Both the position numbers and the translations under genes were made by a program. DNA of 64,000 nt from Photobacterium rosenbergii (GTDB lineage Bacteria; Pseudomonadota; Gammaproteobacteria; Enterobacterales; Vibrionaceae). The stretch lies in NCBI RefSeq assembly GCF_003026455.1, contig NZ_PYMB01000003.1, positions 1 through 64,000 of the forward strand. The letters are read 5' to 3'. The notes beneath the pieces were generated by a model. The model was not told the origin of the DNA and did not search any database. It was given only the letters and a program-made list of their open reading frames with translations. Below are positions 34,720 through 44,647 of the stretch, piece by piece (within the stretch, counting starts at the first letter, position 1; each line of letters begins with the position of its first letter).

Positions 34720-34932
34720 TTAGTGCAGTAAGGCAGTTTTGCGGTGTTGGTAGGTGGCTTGGTAAGCGTTGGTTTTTTCTTCACGCCGATTAGAAATACT
34801 GGTGCTTTCTTTATTTGCTTCGACGTTATGCCCTTCAAATTGATGCCCGCAGATGCACACATATCCCCCAGTTTCTGATATGAGATATTCTTCATCTTGG
34901 CCACATTTAGAGCAAGTTGGTAGATCTTGCAT
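34720..34932 (-). CDS. Small zinc-ribbon protein, PhnA N-terminus-like, 70 residues
   Basis: The product starts MQDLPTCSKCG, and a second pair follows in VCICG, giving a two-CxxC zinc ribbon like the N-terminal domain of PhnA/YjdM (LPxCPKC...YxCPEC). The second domain of PhnA is absent; the tail is a hydrophilic 40-residue stretch rich in Ser, Glu, Asn and Arg. The start at 34932 aligns with PhnA; the frame continues to 34983, but the extra residues are unlike the family. A hairpin terminator lies immediately downstream. Function unknown. Confidence 0.6.
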   Translation of the reverse strand: MQDLPTCSKCGQDEEYLISETGGYVCICGHQFEGHNVEANKESTSISNRREEKTNAYQATYQHRKTALLH

Positions 34933-35234
34933 ATTATTACCAATACCTTTTTTATGAATACAACGAGGGAGTTTTATACCCAATATCAGACTAATGCTTA
35001 GTTTGATTCGAATATAGTAATTCTACCGGGGTGTATAGAGTATCGGCTTAAAGGATTTTTTGGAGGAAACACGAAAATTATTAATATTGCAGCTAAGCAA
35101 GTTTGCAAATCCAAAAAAGAATGTATAAGGACGGAGTTAATGTGGCTATTTCTTAACCATTTTATTGAAAAAAGACCCGCCAGTTGGCGGGTCCTTAATA
35201 CAAAATAGCTTGTGGTGGCTATATGCAGTCTGTA
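34933..35234. other. Intergenic gap, nothing but a terminator
   Basis: Of these 302 bp only the malic-enzyme terminator (35169-35193) is recognisable. The rest is AT-rich with no coding frame or repeat that I can support. Confidence 0.5.
35169..35193 (-). terminator. Terminator after malic enzyme gene
   Basis: GACCCGCC and GGCGGGTC form an 8-bp GC-rich stem with an AGTT loop; on the minus strand it is followed by TTTTTT. Confidence 0.92.
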
Positions 35235-36923
35235 TTAGAAAGAAGTACGCTTGTAACGACGGTACTCTGCATCCCAGAAGTTGTCGTTGATCTTCTCTTT
35301 AATACGCTCGTCGGTATTCTTAGGTGCTTTACGCTGCTCAACCGCTTTCTTAGCAACAGCGAATGCGATATGACGAGAAACGTTCTGGATCTCTTCCAAT
35401 GGCGGTAGAAGGGCACCACTACCGTTAATGGCCAGTGGTGAGCACTCTGCTAGGGCACGGCTACTTTCCATCAGCATTTCATCTGTTACACGACGAGCAC
35501 CTACAGCCAGTACGCCCAAGCCAATACCAGGGAAGATGTAGCTGTTATTACACTGGGCAATCGGGTAAGTCTTACCGTTGTGAACGACAGGCTCAAACGG
35601 AGAACCGGTTGCAACCAGTGCGTTACCGTCAGTCCAGCGGATGATATCTGCAGGAGTCGCTTCAACACGGCTGGTTGGGTTTGACAGTGGGAAGATAATT
35701 GGACGCTCGCAATGGGCATGCATTTCGCGGATCACTTCTTCACTGAATAGGCCTGGAACGCCAGATACACCGATCAGAACCGTTGGTTTGGCATTACGCA
35801 TTACATCCAGTAGCGAGATGTTGTTATCTTCCGTATCCCACTCATTGATTGTTGAGCGCGTTTGTACCAACTTCTTCTGGAAGTTGATAAGGTTTGGCAT
35901 GTCATCAACAAGCAGACCCCAACGGTCAACCATGAATACTTGACTGCGTGCCTGCTGATCAGTAATCCCTTCAGAGACCATCTGAGCAATAATCGCCTCA
36001 GCAATACCACAACCCGCAGAGCCGGCTCCCAAGAATGTCACACGTTGTTCAGACAGTTTGCTTCCTGCTGCTTTACATGCTGCAAGTAGTGAGCCCACGG
36101 TTACCGCTGCGGTGCCTTGGATGTCATCGTTGAAGCAACATACTTTGTCTTTGTAACGCTCAAGCAGAGGCATGGCGTTCTTCTGCGCAAAGTCTTCGAA
36201 CTGAATAAGCGCATCAGGCCAGCGCTGTTTAACGGCTTGGATAAACTCGTCAACAAAGTTGTCGTACTCCTGGCCAGAAATACGAGGATGACGCCAACCC
36301 ATGTACATTGGATCAGACAGGCGTTGTGGGTTGTTGGTACCAACATCTAGAACAACCGGTAGGGTGTAAGCCGGGCTGATACCGCCACAAGCTGTGTACA
36401 GAGAAAGCTTACCAATTGGAATACCCATACCACCGATACCTTGGTCGCCCAAACCAAGAATACGTTCACCGTCGGTCACAACAATAACTTTTACGTTGTG
36501 GCGAGATGCATTGTTTAGCATGTCTTCAATGCGATCACGGTTAGGGTAAGAGATGAAAAGACCACGGCCACGACGGTAGATGTTCGAGAAGTCTTCACAT
36601 GCAGCACCAACAGTTGGCGTGTAGATGATAGGCATCATCTCTGAGATGTGGTTTTCAACCAAACGGTAGAAAAGGGTTTCATTGGTGTCTTGAATATTGC
36701 GAAGGTAAATATGCTTATCCATATCGTTTTCGAATTTCAAAAACTGCTTATAAGCACGTTCTGTTTGTTCTTCAATGGTTTCGATAGCTTCTGGAAGCAA
36801 GCCTTCCAGGTTGAAGAACATACGCTCTTCGACAGAGAATGCACTACCTTTGTTTAGCAGGGGAGTTTCTAGCAACGCAGGGCCGGCGTAAGGGATATAG
36901 AGGGGGCGTTTATCGTTATTCAT
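35235..36923 (-). CDS. maeA: NAD-dependent malic enzyme
   Basis: Cytosolic enzyme of 562 residues, full length for the MaeA/SfcA family, which oxidatively decarboxylates L-malate to pyruvate and CO2. Signatures: [18 protein letters not shown] near 100, [15 protein letters not shown] near 150-165, [19 protein letters not shown] near 258 and the nucleotide motif [14 protein letters not shown] near 295. The Asp-rich metal site EDF is near 233. Single gene with a terminator. With DcuC nearby it fits C4-dicarboxylate use, but there is no shared transcript. Confidence 0.96.
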   Translation of the reverse strand: MNNDKRPLYIPYAGPALLETPLLNKGSAFSVEERMFFNLEGLLPEAIETIEEQTERAYKQFLKFENDMDKHIYLRNIQDTNETLFYRLVENHISEMMPIIYTPTVGAACEDFSNIYRRGRGLFISYPNRDRIEDMLNNASRHNVKVIVVTDGERILGLGDQGIGGMGIPIGKLSLYTACGGISPAYTLPVVLDVGTNNPQRLSDPMYMGWRHPRISGQEYDNFVDEFIQAVKQRWPDALIQFEDFAQKNAMPLLERYKDKVCCFNDDIQGTAAVTVGSLLAACKAAGSKLSEQRVTFLGAGSAGCGIAEAIIAQMVSEGITDQQARSQVFMVDRWGLLVDDMPNLINFQKKLVQTRSTINEWDTEDNNISLLDVMRNAKPTVLIGVSGVPGLFSEEVIREMHAHCERPIIFPLSNPTSRVEATPADIIRWTDGNALVATGSPFEPVVHNGKTYPIAQCNNSYIFPGIGLGVLAVGARRVTDEMLMESSRALAECSPLAINGSGALLPPLEEIQNVSRHIAFAVAKKAVEQRKAPKNTDERIKEKINDNFWDAEYRRYKRTSF

Positions 36924-37292
36924 GCAATAGACTCTGTTTCATGGGTAGTAAGGAAATGGGCTATCGTAAGATTTTCCATTTAGGCGCTAATCGTAGATCT
37001 ACCTTGCTGATTATTCAAAGGGAAAGCGCAGAAATTTCGAGGTCTAGATCAAGTTTTGGAGGGGTTTTTTACGGTCATTAACACGGTAAAATGTTCGTGT
37101 TTGAAATTATGTTATTTATGTTGCTCCCTGTTTGCTTTCTTGGTTGTAATTTGTTGTTGTTTGTTTCTCATTATGGTGGATAAAAATCGCACGAAGCCAG
37201 GGGATTTATCATAGTTTGATTTTTGTTGATTGTGTTAACTTGTGGTTGCGTTTGTTGATTTTTATGGTTTACTTGGTTTTTCCTGTGATCAC
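36924..37292. other. Intergenic region, T/G-rich, no gene seen
   Basis: 369 bp between maeA and a LysR gene, both on the minus strand. The part nearest the LysR gene is unusually rich in T and G. I see no coding frame, repeat or hairpin strong enough to report. Confidence 0.4.
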
Positions 37293-38228
37293 TTATTGTT
37301 GTGTGTTGAATGGCGTTCTCAACACATCTATGAGTTCTGAATCTGGATACAGCAAATCCGCTTGCCTTTCCAAGACAAAATCAAGGAAGGCCTTACCCTC
37401 ACGTGACATGAAATGTCTTGGCGGGTGCACAAGCCATGATAAATTCATTATTGGTGCGTAGGTTGGGATAATTAATTGCAGAAGACCTTTTTCCACAAAC
37501 TGTTTGCCAATGCGTCTAGAGGTAAAAAGTACCCCCTTATGCTGTGTCGCCGCTTCTATCATTAGCAATATACTGTTCACAGTAAGTGAAGATTTCGGTT
37601 GGATGATATTTCCGTTTTTACTCGTTACCTTGTCGAAAATTTGACCATTACTAAATCTATATACAATGAACAAATGCTCTACTAAATCTTCCAGTGATTG
37701 CGGCTCACCATATTCAGCAATATATTGGGGTGAGGCATATAAACCGAATGTTTCTCTCGCCATCTCCCGGGCGACCAAGTTTTCTTCACTGACTTTGTTC
37801 GATAACCGAAAAGCCATATCAATATTGTTTTTAATTAAATCTTGCTCATAGGGTGAGCTAATCACCTCAACGTCAATATTCGGGTGCAATGTCATAAAGT
37901 CCAAAACCAATTGAGCTTTATTGAGCATGACAGGCATGATCATGATTTTTAGTTTGCCCTGCAGATCATCTTCTGGTGTTTGTAGCGATAAAACGGTTTG
38001 GTCGAGATCCTTGATGATCGACACCGTTGAGATATAAAAGCGATTTCCAGACTCAGTCAGAGTGACATTCCTACTGTGACGATGGAATAATTTGATACCG
38101 GTATCTTCCTCCAACTGTTTGATCCTGCGACTAATGTTTGACTTGGGCAAGTCCATCCATTTCGCGCTTTCAGAAATCGAACCAAACTCCACAACTTTAT
38201 GGAATAGCTTTATATCTTCAGTTTTCAT
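37293..38228 (-). CDS. LysR-family transcriptional regulator (flanking the sulfatases)
   Basis: Regulator of 311 residues with the helix-turn-helix at about 17-40 (SISESAKWMDLPKSNISRRIK) and a CrgA-type effector domain. It lies 460 bp beyond the sulfatase terminator, on the same strand as the first sulfatase. It could control the sulfatase/cytochrome block, but no binding site was found by eye. Confidence 0.88.
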   Translation of the reverse strand: MKTEDIKLFHKVVEFGSISESAKWMDLPKSNISRRIKQLEEDTGIKLFHRHSRNVTLTESGNRFYISTVSIIKDLDQTVLSLQTPEDDLQGKLKIMIMPVMLNKAQLVLDFMTLHPNIDVEVISSPYEQDLIKNNIDMAFRLSNKVSEENLVAREMARETFGLYASPQYIAEYGEPQSLEDLVEHLFIVYRFSNGQIFDKVTSKNGNIIQPKSSLTVNSILLMIEAATQHKGVLFTSRRIGKQFVEKGLLQLIIPTYAPIMNLSWLVHPPRHFMSREGKAFLDFVLERQADLLYPDSELIDVLRTPFNTQQ

Positions 38229-38630
38229 ATTACCAAGATGATAATGGTTGTAAGTTCTATTTTATCAGAGTCTGTGGGGTTTATTGTTCCATGAAATGAA
38301 ACGATGGGTTTCCATATTGACGGTTTAATGAAACGAGTTCAGTTCCTATACTTTGCCGCCTTGTATGACAAAAGCAGGCGATGGTGATGGATGAATCATG
38401 CAAACATAAAATAGTGGTAAAAGTGAAGAGGTGCTGGTGGCAGCGTTTGCTCTACAAGAGTATATATCGCTGTAGCTACTGTAATGCGGAGTTCAAGCTT
38501 TGAGCTTGGATAGCAGAAGGACCCGTGAGATCGTGCAAAGGAAAAGCGCCAACCATCTTCGCAGTGTCAGGGATAGGTTTGTCGATCACTACCAAAGCTC
38601 TCAACCCAAACCCAAATCCCAAGAAAATAG
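38229..38630. other. Intergenic region between LysR and sulfatase genes
   Basis: About 400 bp that hold only the candidate 40-residue gene. The remaining sequence shows no repeat, and no promoter was identified. Confidence 0.4.
38381..38503 (+). CDS. Tiny cysteine/tryptophan-rich protein, 40 residues
   Basis: An open frame too short for usual gene finding. It starts ATG 38381 (GCAGGCG just upstream) or 38387. The peptide contains CKH, C18 followed by WWQR, and a CSYC pair (YRCSYCNAEF), the arrangement of a minimal zinc-binding knuckle, with many Lys and Arg. The Cys/Trp/Arg-rich composition is not random-looking. I do not know a function. Confidence 0.4.
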   Translation: MVMDESCKHKIVVKVKRCWWQRLLYKSIYRCSYCNAEFKL

Positions 38631-38664
38631 AAAACGCCCGCATTCATAGAATGGCGGGCGTTTT
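38631..38664. terminator. Strong terminator for the first sulfatase gene
   Basis: AAAACGCCCGC and GCGGGCGTTTT form an 11-bp stem. It lies just past the minus-strand sulfatase stop. Confidence 0.92.
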
Positions 38665-38688
38665 GGTTTTATCCAAAAGGAAGCACAG

Positions 38689-40254
38689 TTACTTTATTGT
38701 CTCAACTTTCTGCTGTAGGGCGTCAAGTTGTTGCATCTTGCCTTGCAGGCCAAGGGATTGGTAATTGATCGACGCAGGGTTCATCAATTGGCCTTGCTGC
38801 ATTGGGTAATCAGGCAGGGTCTTGAAGAAATCACCGATTACGTCCTGAATTGGTACGAACAACCACATGTTGTCAGCCATCCAGCGAAGGTACATACCAG
38901 ACTCGTGTGGTGCTTTTTCGAATGGGTCAGCACGAAGATGGATGATCTGTGGCCAGTTCTGCTCGAAGCGAACAGCATCAGAAATGTTACCTTCCATCAC
39001 TGCGAAGTTCAGTTTCCAGTCGTTCCAGCGAACTGCGTTTAGCTCACCGTTAGCTGAGAAGTAGAGTAGAGACTCACGAGGACCTTTGTCTTCTTTACCT
39101 TCGAAGTAAGGTTTGAAGTTGTAGCCATCGATGTGAACACGCCAATCTTTACCGTTGGCGGTGTAGCCTTCAGACAGTTTTTCCTTCACATCTGGCACAC
39201 CAGCAGCATCCATCAGAGTTGGTAGCCAGTCTTGGTGAGCCATCATTTCATTGATACGTGTACCCGGCTCGATCACACCCGGCCAGCGAACAAGCTGAGG
39301 TACACGCATACCGCCTTCCCATGTGGTGCCTTTTTCACCGTGGAATGGTGTAGCACCGCCATCAGGCCAAGTCACGGTTTCAGCACCGTTGTCGGTTGAG
39401 TAAATTACGATGGTGTTATCGGCAATTTTTAGCTCGTCTAGCTTGTCGAGCAAGATACCGACTTGGTCATCATGCTCCAACATGCCATCGGCATAAATAC
39501 TGATGCCCGATTTGCCTTGGTACTTCTCTTGTAGACGAGTCCAAACGTGCATACGGGTAGTGTTGTGCCAAATGAAGAAAGGCTTATCGGCTTTAACCGC
39601 TTTTTCCATGAAGGCGAGTGATTCTTCAAGGAACTCCTCATCAGCATGTTCCATACGCTTACGGGTCATCGGGCCGGTATCTTCAATCTTACCGTCAGCG
39701 TAAGACTTGATTACACCGCGAGGGCCGTAGTTCTTACGAAACTCAGGATCTTTCGGGTAGTAGTAAGTTTCAGGTTCTTCTTCTGCGTTAAGGTGGTAAA
39801 GGTTACCGAAGAACTCATCGAAACCGTGAGCGGTCGGAAGGTGCTGATCCTGATCGCCCAAGTGGTTTTTACCAAACTGTGCAGTCATGTAACCTTGCTC
39901 TTTCAGCAGGTCAGCAATGGTCGGCGCCCAATCAGGGATACCGTGAGTAGAGCCAGGCATACCAATGGTTAGCAAACCGGTACGGAACGGTTCTTGGCCG
40001 GTGATAAATGATGCACGACCAGCGGTACAAGATTGTTGGCCATAGTGATCAGTAAACAGTGCACCTTCATTGGCGATACGGTCAATGTTTGGGGTTTCAT
40101 AACCCATCATGCCCTGGTTATACGCACTGATATTCCAGTAACCTACATCGTCACCGAAAATAGCCAAAATATTCGGCTTGTCTGCTGCAACAGCAGCGCT
40201 CGAGGTCGCGAGAACCCCTAGGCCGACAGCCAGTTTACTTACTTGGTTTGCCAT
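38689..40254 (-). CDS. Secreted type I sulfatase (CTAGR active site)
   Basis: Exported hydrolase of 521 residues; signal peptide 1-24 ends in AVAAD. The sulfatase core NILAIFGDDVG binds the divalent metal (D35, D36). The catalytic cysteine C76 in SCTAGR fits the C-x-(P/A)-x-R motif that must be oxidised to formylglycine. GKNHLGD and the later STDNGAE/HGEKGT segments are further alkaline-phosphatase-fold motifs. The start ATG 40254 has GGAG five bases upstream. It is divergent from a paralogue of similar length. No formylglycine-generating enzyme lies in this window, so maturation must be encoded elsewhere. The substrate is unknown. Confidence 0.92.
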   Translation of the reverse strand: MANQVSKLAVGLGVLATSSAAVAADKPNILAIFGDDVGYWNISAYNQGMMGYETPNIDRIANEGALFTDHYGQQSCTAGRASFITGQEPFRTGLLTIGMPGSTHGIPDWAPTIADLLKEQGYMTAQFGKNHLGDQDQHLPTAHGFDEFFGNLYHLNAEEEPETYYYPKDPEFRKNYGPRGVIKSYADGKIEDTGPMTRKRMEHADEEFLEESLAFMEKAVKADKPFFIWHNTTRMHVWTRLQEKYQGKSGISIYADGMLEHDDQVGILLDKLDELKIADNTIVIYSTDNGAETVTWPDGGATPFHGEKGTTWEGGMRVPQLVRWPGVIEPGTRINEMMAHQDWLPTLMDAAGVPDVKEKLSEGYTANGKDWRVHIDGYNFKPYFEGKEDKGPRESLLYFSANGELNAVRWNDWKLNFAVMEGNISDAVRFEQNWPQIIHLRADPFEKAPHESGMYLRWMADNMWLFVPIQDVIGDFFKTLPDYPMQQGQLMNPASINYQSLGLQGKMQQLDALQQKVETIK

Positions 40255-40624
40255 AGTAACTCCGTTCAAATTTAGAGAGTTTTTTAATCAGCACGCAAGG
40301 TGCTTATTTGTTGTTGGTGGCTAAGTTACTGGCAATTAAGGGGCTTTGTCGCTTTATAGCAGTTATAACCTTTTGTTAATTACGTCAGCTAATGTTCTGT
40401 TTTATCGGGGATTTTAATTAATTTTGAGTAGGTCAGATTTGACTTCGACTGTGATGATCGTCACAGGTGAACACGCAGGCAAGGTTGGTCTTAAGGCACT
40501 GCTTCGGATTATTTTAATCGCAGAAAAATACTTAATTTTGAGTGGTACAGGTCGCGGAACTACCCATAGTGAGCTATTAATTTTTGTTGCAGGACGCCAT
40601 TTTAACTTAGTGACTGAGGTTTAT
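40255..40624. promoter_or_regulatory. Divergent sulfatase control region with CRP site and direct repeats
   Basis: The 370-bp gap contains TGTGATGATCGTCACA (40450-40465), a perfect TGTGA-N6-TCACA CRP consensus. The direct repeat TTAATTTTGAGT occurs at 40418-40429 and 40532-40543, 114 bp apart, flanking the CRP site; it could bind a LysR or other activator. AGCAC/GTGCT (40290-40304) is a small inverted repeat near the first sulfatase start. Confidence 0.7.
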
Positions 40625-42172
40625 ATGACAGCGAGAAAAGGCTTTAAAAGCCGAATAATGATACTTGCAACACTGCTGGTCGGTGCTGCAAGCAGTAGTA
40701 TCGCAGCAGAGAAACCCAATATTTTAGTTATCTGGGGTGATGACATCGGACAAACCAATGTCAGTGCCTACACATTTGGGTTAGTGGGTTATCACACTCC
40801 GAACATAGACAGTATTGCCAAAGAAGGGATGATGTTTACCGATTACTATGGTGAGCAATCCTGTACCGCTGGTCGTTCAACGTTTATTACTGGGCAAACT
40901 GTTTTGAGAACCGGGTTGAGTAAAGTCGGGCTTCCTGGTGCTGATCTCGGTTTGCAAGCGGAAGATGCCACTATCGCAGAGTTGCTTAAACCGCTGGGTT
41001 ATATGACCGGTCAATTTGGTAAGAACCACCTTGGTGATAAAGACGAACACCTGCCAACCAACCATGGTTTTGATGAATTCTTCGGTAACCTCTACCACCT
41101 TAACGCGGAGGAAGAGCCGGAAAATGTTGATTATCCTAAAGACCCAGAGTTTCGTAAGAAATTTGGTCCGCGCGGTGTGATCAAATCTTATGCCGACGGT
41201 AAGATTGAAGATACCGGTCCGCTAACCCGTAAGCGGATGGAGACGGTGGATGACGAGACCTTAGAGGCTGCGCTGGACTTTATGGATCGCGCGGTGAAAG
41301 CCGAGAAACCTTTCTTCGTCTGGTGGAACGCGACTCGGATGCATTTCCGTACCCATGTCAAAGAAGCGAACTCAGGCAAGACGGGGATCAGCTTTTACGC
41401 CGATGGTATGGTTGAGCATGATAACCATGTCGGTGAGTTACTGAAGAAAGTGGATGACCTTGGTATCAAGGACAATACCATCGTTTTCTATTCTACCGAC
41501 AACGGCCCGCACATGAACTCGTGGCCTGATGCCGGTCTGACGCCATTCCGAGGTGAGAAGAATACCAACTGGGAAGGGGCATACCGAGTACCAGCCATGG
41601 TGCGTTGGCCAGGCAAAATTGAGCCGGGTAGTGTATCCAATGAGATCATGCACCATATGGACTGGATGCCGACTTTCCTTGCAGCCGCCGGTGATGACAA
41701 GATCAAAGAGAAGTTACTTGAAGGCCACCAAGCAGGCGACAAGAATTTTAAAGTTCACCTCGACGGGTACAACTTCCTGCCATACCTAACCGGTGAGGTG
41801 GATAAAGGGCCTCGAGAAGAAGTATTCTACTTCACCGATGACGGTGATCTGAGTTCGCTTCGCTACAACAACTGGAAGATCGTATTCTTGGAGCAACGCG
41901 CCAAGGGGACACTGCGTATCTGGGCAGAACCGTTCACTCCACTTCGCGTCCCTAAAATCTTCAACTTGAGGATGGACCCTTATGAGGTCGCTGACATTAC
42001 CTCTAACACTTACTACGACTGGATGCTTGACCGTGCCTTTATGCTAGTGCCAGCTCAAGCCTATGTGGCCAAGTTCCTTGAAACCTTCAAGGAGTTTCCA
42101 CCAAGGCAGAAAGCAGCAAGCTTCTCCCTTGATCAGGTGATGGAAAAACTGCAACAGCCAACAAATAAATAA
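40625..42172 (+). CDS. Secreted type I sulfatase, paralogue of the divergent one
   Basis: Exported hydrolase of 515 residues, start ATG 40625 (TGAGG upstream); the open frame reaches 67 codons further, but that part is not family-like. A signal peptide covers about 1-28 (SSSIAAEK). Metal motif VIWGDD with D39 and D40, catalytic C80 in SCTAGR. Shared blocks with the divergent gene include GQFGKNHLGDKDEHLPTNHG and GNLYHLNAEEEPE, so the pair is an ancient duplication with diverged C-termini. Its transcript may continue into the cytochrome gene, although a hairpin lies between. Substrate unknown. Confidence 0.92.
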   Translation: MTARKGFKSRIMILATLLVGAASSSIAAEKPNILVIWGDDIGQTNVSAYTFGLVGYHTPNIDSIAKEGMMFTDYYGEQSCTAGRSTFITGQTVLRTGLSKVGLPGADLGLQAEDATIAELLKPLGYMTGQFGKNHLGDKDEHLPTNHGFDEFFGNLYHLNAEEEPENVDYPKDPEFRKKFGPRGVIKSYADGKIEDTGPLTRKRMETVDDETLEAALDFMDRAVKAEKPFFVWWNATRMHFRTHVKEANSGKTGISFYADGMVEHDNHVGELLKKVDDLGIKDNTIVFYSTDNGPHMNSWPDAGLTPFRGEKNTNWEGAYRVPAMVRWPGKIEPGSVSNEIMHHMDWMPTFLAAAGDDKIKEKLLEGHQAGDKNFKVHLDGYNFLPYLTGEVDKGPREEVFYFTDDGDLSSLRYNNWKIVFLEQRAKGTLRIWAEPFTPLRVPKIFNLRMDPYEVADITSNTYYDWMLDRAFMLVPAQAYVAKFLETFKEFPPRQKAASFSLDQVMEKLQQPTNK

Positions 42173-42197
42173 GGTGCTGAATTAATATGATTATCTA

Positions 42198-42216
42198 GGG
42201 CTCTTCGGAGCCCTTT
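42198..42216 (+). terminator. Hairpin after second sulfatase gene
   Basis: GGGCTC and GAGCCC around a UUCG-type loop, followed by TTT. A short, stable terminator that would separate the sulfatase and cytochrome transcripts. Confidence 0.8.
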
Positions 42217-42268
42217 GTCGTTTTATAAACTATCTTTATTGCAGGGATACCACTGTTCAAGGATGGTT

Positions 42269-44602
42269 ATGGCGCGATTTGTTCGTTTGGATTGGCTTTT
42301 CAAAATTAGCTTACGCATTTGTGCTGTTGGCAAACTGGCTTTCATTTTTATTCCGAGTTTATTATCAGGCCTTTTATCTTGGAGTGTGGCTTCAAAAACC
42401 TTGGATTATGTCGGTAGTGAAGCCTGTGCTGAATGCCACGCCGAGCAAACTAAAGCCTGGCAGGGTTCCCATCATGAAATGGCGATGAAGCATGCGACGC
42501 CTGAGTCAGTAATGGCTAACTTTTCCGATCAAAAACTCGAACACAAGGGTAAATCCAATCGTTTTTTCAAAAAGGGTGATGAGTATTGGGTCAATATAGC
42601 GGGTGCAGATCAGCAATTCTCTGACTTCAAAATTAGTTACACCTTTGGCGTTTATCCCCTACAGCAATATATGGTCGAGTTTCCTGATGGTCGTATTCAG
42701 TTAATTCCCTTTGCGTGGGATTCTCGTCCGCCAGAAAAAGGTGGGCAACGTTGGTTTCACTTATATCCCGACGCGACACCGGTTGATGAATTTTATTGGA
42801 CCAACACTGGGCAGAATTGGAACTTTATGTGCGCCGATTGCCACTCAACCAACCTAAAGAAAAACTACGATACCAAGGCGGATACTTACCAAACGACATG
42901 GTCAGAAATCAATGTAGGCTGTGAAGCTTGCCACGGGCCTGCCAGTGGGCACATCGATTATGTCACAGAGCATGATGGTGCTGTGCCTGCATCACATTCC
43001 GCCGAACTGATGGGTTTTGAGCGTGACCTTACTGTGTCGGTTAAACAGTGGGTTGCAAAAGAAGGGCACAAAACGCTACAACCTGCTTCCATCGTTCCGA
43101 CTGATCAAATACAAACCTGTGCGCAATGCCATAGTCGCCGTACCCAACTTAACGAGACAGCGGATCATGTCAAAGGCTCCTTCCTCGATAAATACCGACT
43201 CAGCTTGATCACTCCGGATCTTTATTATCATGATGGCCAAATTTACGACGAGGACTATGTATACGGCTCATTTCTACAATCCCGTATGGCTGAGAAAGGG
43301 GTAACCTGTACCAATTGCCATGATCCTCATTCAGCAAAACTGAAGATCCCTGAAGAGACGGTTTGTAGTCAGTGCCATGTATCACCGGAATACACTTCCA
43401 GTAAACATACGCTTCACTCGGAAGGGACGGAAGCGGCTAAATGTACTACCTGCCACATGCCCGAAACCACCTATATGCAAATTGATCCAAGACGGGACCA
43501 TAGCTGGCATATCCCACGGCCGGATATCAGCAAGCACATCAACACCCCTAATGTGTGTACTGGGTGCCATGAAGAGAAAACAGATCAATGGGCTGACAAA
43601 ACGCTTGCCAAGCATTTTCCGAACTCAACGTACCGCAACCAACAGCACTTTGGTGTTGCATTCTATGCCGACAGTATTGGTCATAAAGCCGCACCCGATG
43701 CACTCTCATACACAGCGCAAGATTCGAGCTTAAGTGACATTATCCGTGCCTCTGCAGTGTTACGTATGGCAGGAAATACCGGACAGAACACCTTGGTGGC
43801 GCTGGCAAGAGCGGTTAAACATGACAGCGAGTTAATACGATTGGGGGCAATTGAAGGCTCCGCCGGTTACGGTTGGCCGGAGCGCTGGCAGATATTATCT
43901 CCATTGCTGACTGACCCGGTATTGTCGGTACGAACAGAAACAGCGGCAACTCTGGTTGTGCACTGGCCTCAGATGAATCTTCTACAAAAAGACAGCCTGA
44001 ACAAGCCATTGCAAGAATATATTGAAATTCAACAGTTCAATGCAGATAGAGGGTTTGGCAGAACGAACCTAGGTAATGTTTATCGTGCAATGGGGGACGT
44101 TGACGAAGCTGTCTCTTGGTATCAAGGGGCAATAGGGATTGAGCCATATTTTGCCAACAGTTATGTCAATCTGGCTGACTTGTATCGTAGCCAAAATGAA
44201 GAAGGCTTAGCCTTAGAAGTGTTGCAGCAGGGTATGAAAGCTCAGCCAAATGACAGCACGCTACCCTACAGCGCAGGGTTGGCCTATTTGCGTGCTGGCG
44301 AGATGCAACAAGCCAAGTCTTTGTTGAAAACGGCAGCTGAAATGGCAGAGGGTAATTCCCATTACTGGTATGTCTACGGTTTAGCGTTGGAAAAAACCGA
44401 TGTACTGGCAGCAAGCAAGGCTATCAATACAGCCTTTGAACTCAGTGGTAACCCACAGCACCTTTACGCCCAGTGTGAGGTCTTGGCTCGAAATTACCAA
44501 ACAGGAGAAGTGGCTGAGGCATTTGAAGGTTGTACCCAGCAACTTGGCAAGATGGTACCACCTGAAATAGTCAGCCAGTTGAAAGCTCTGATTAGGGGCT
44601 GA
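42269..44602 (+). CDS. Octaheme c-type cytochrome with TPR tail
   Basis: Exported protein of 777 residues. Residues 18-42 are a signal or anchor segment. Eight CxxCH heme-attachment motifs start at residues 53, 188, 218, 284, 347, 366, 392 and 430, all in the N-terminal 435 residues. The C-terminal part (about 450-777) contains helical HEAT-like and then TPR repeats (NLGNVYRAMGDVDEAVSWY and following). The combination suggests an electron carrier or heme enzyme in the periplasm that binds a partner through its TPR part. I choose ATG 42269, which AAGGA precedes; ATG 42263 is also possible. It lies between the sulfatase and MoxR genes. Confidence 0.9.
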   Translation: MARFVRLDWLFKISLRICAVGKLAFIFIPSLLSGLLSWSVASKTLDYVGSEACAECHAEQTKAWQGSHHEMAMKHATPESVMANFSDQKLEHKGKSNRFFKKGDEYWVNIAGADQQFSDFKISYTFGVYPLQQYMVEFPDGRIQLIPFAWDSRPPEKGGQRWFHLYPDATPVDEFYWTNTGQNWNFMCADCHSTNLKKNYDTKADTYQTTWSEINVGCEACHGPASGHIDYVTEHDGAVPASHSAELMGFERDLTVSVKQWVAKEGHKTLQPASIVPTDQIQTCAQCHSRRTQLNETADHVKGSFLDKYRLSLITPDLYYHDGQIYDEDYVYGSFLQSRMAEKGVTCTNCHDPHSAKLKIPEETVCSQCHVSPEYTSSKHTLHSEGTEAAKCTTCHMPETTYMQIDPRRDHSWHIPRPDISKHINTPNVCTGCHEEKTDQWADKTLAKHFPNSTYRNQQHFGVAFYADSIGHKAAPDALSYTAQDSSLSDIIRASAVLRMAGNTGQNTLVALARAVKHDSELIRLGAIEGSAGYGWPERWQILSPLLTDPVLSVRTETAATLVVHWPQMNLLQKDSLNKPLQEYIEIQQFNADRGFGRTNLGNVYRAMGDVDEAVSWYQGAIGIEPYFANSYVNLADLYRSQNEEGLALEVLQQGMKAQPNDSTLPYSAGLAYLRAGEMQQAKSLLKTAAEMAEGNSHYWYVYGLALEKTDVLAASKAINTAFELSGNPQHLYAQCEVLARNYQTGEVAEAFEGCTQQLGKMVPPEIVSQLKALIRG

Positions 44603-44647
44603 TAGTAAATTCAAACCATGAAAAGTCCTGCGGCTGTAATGGCTAAT

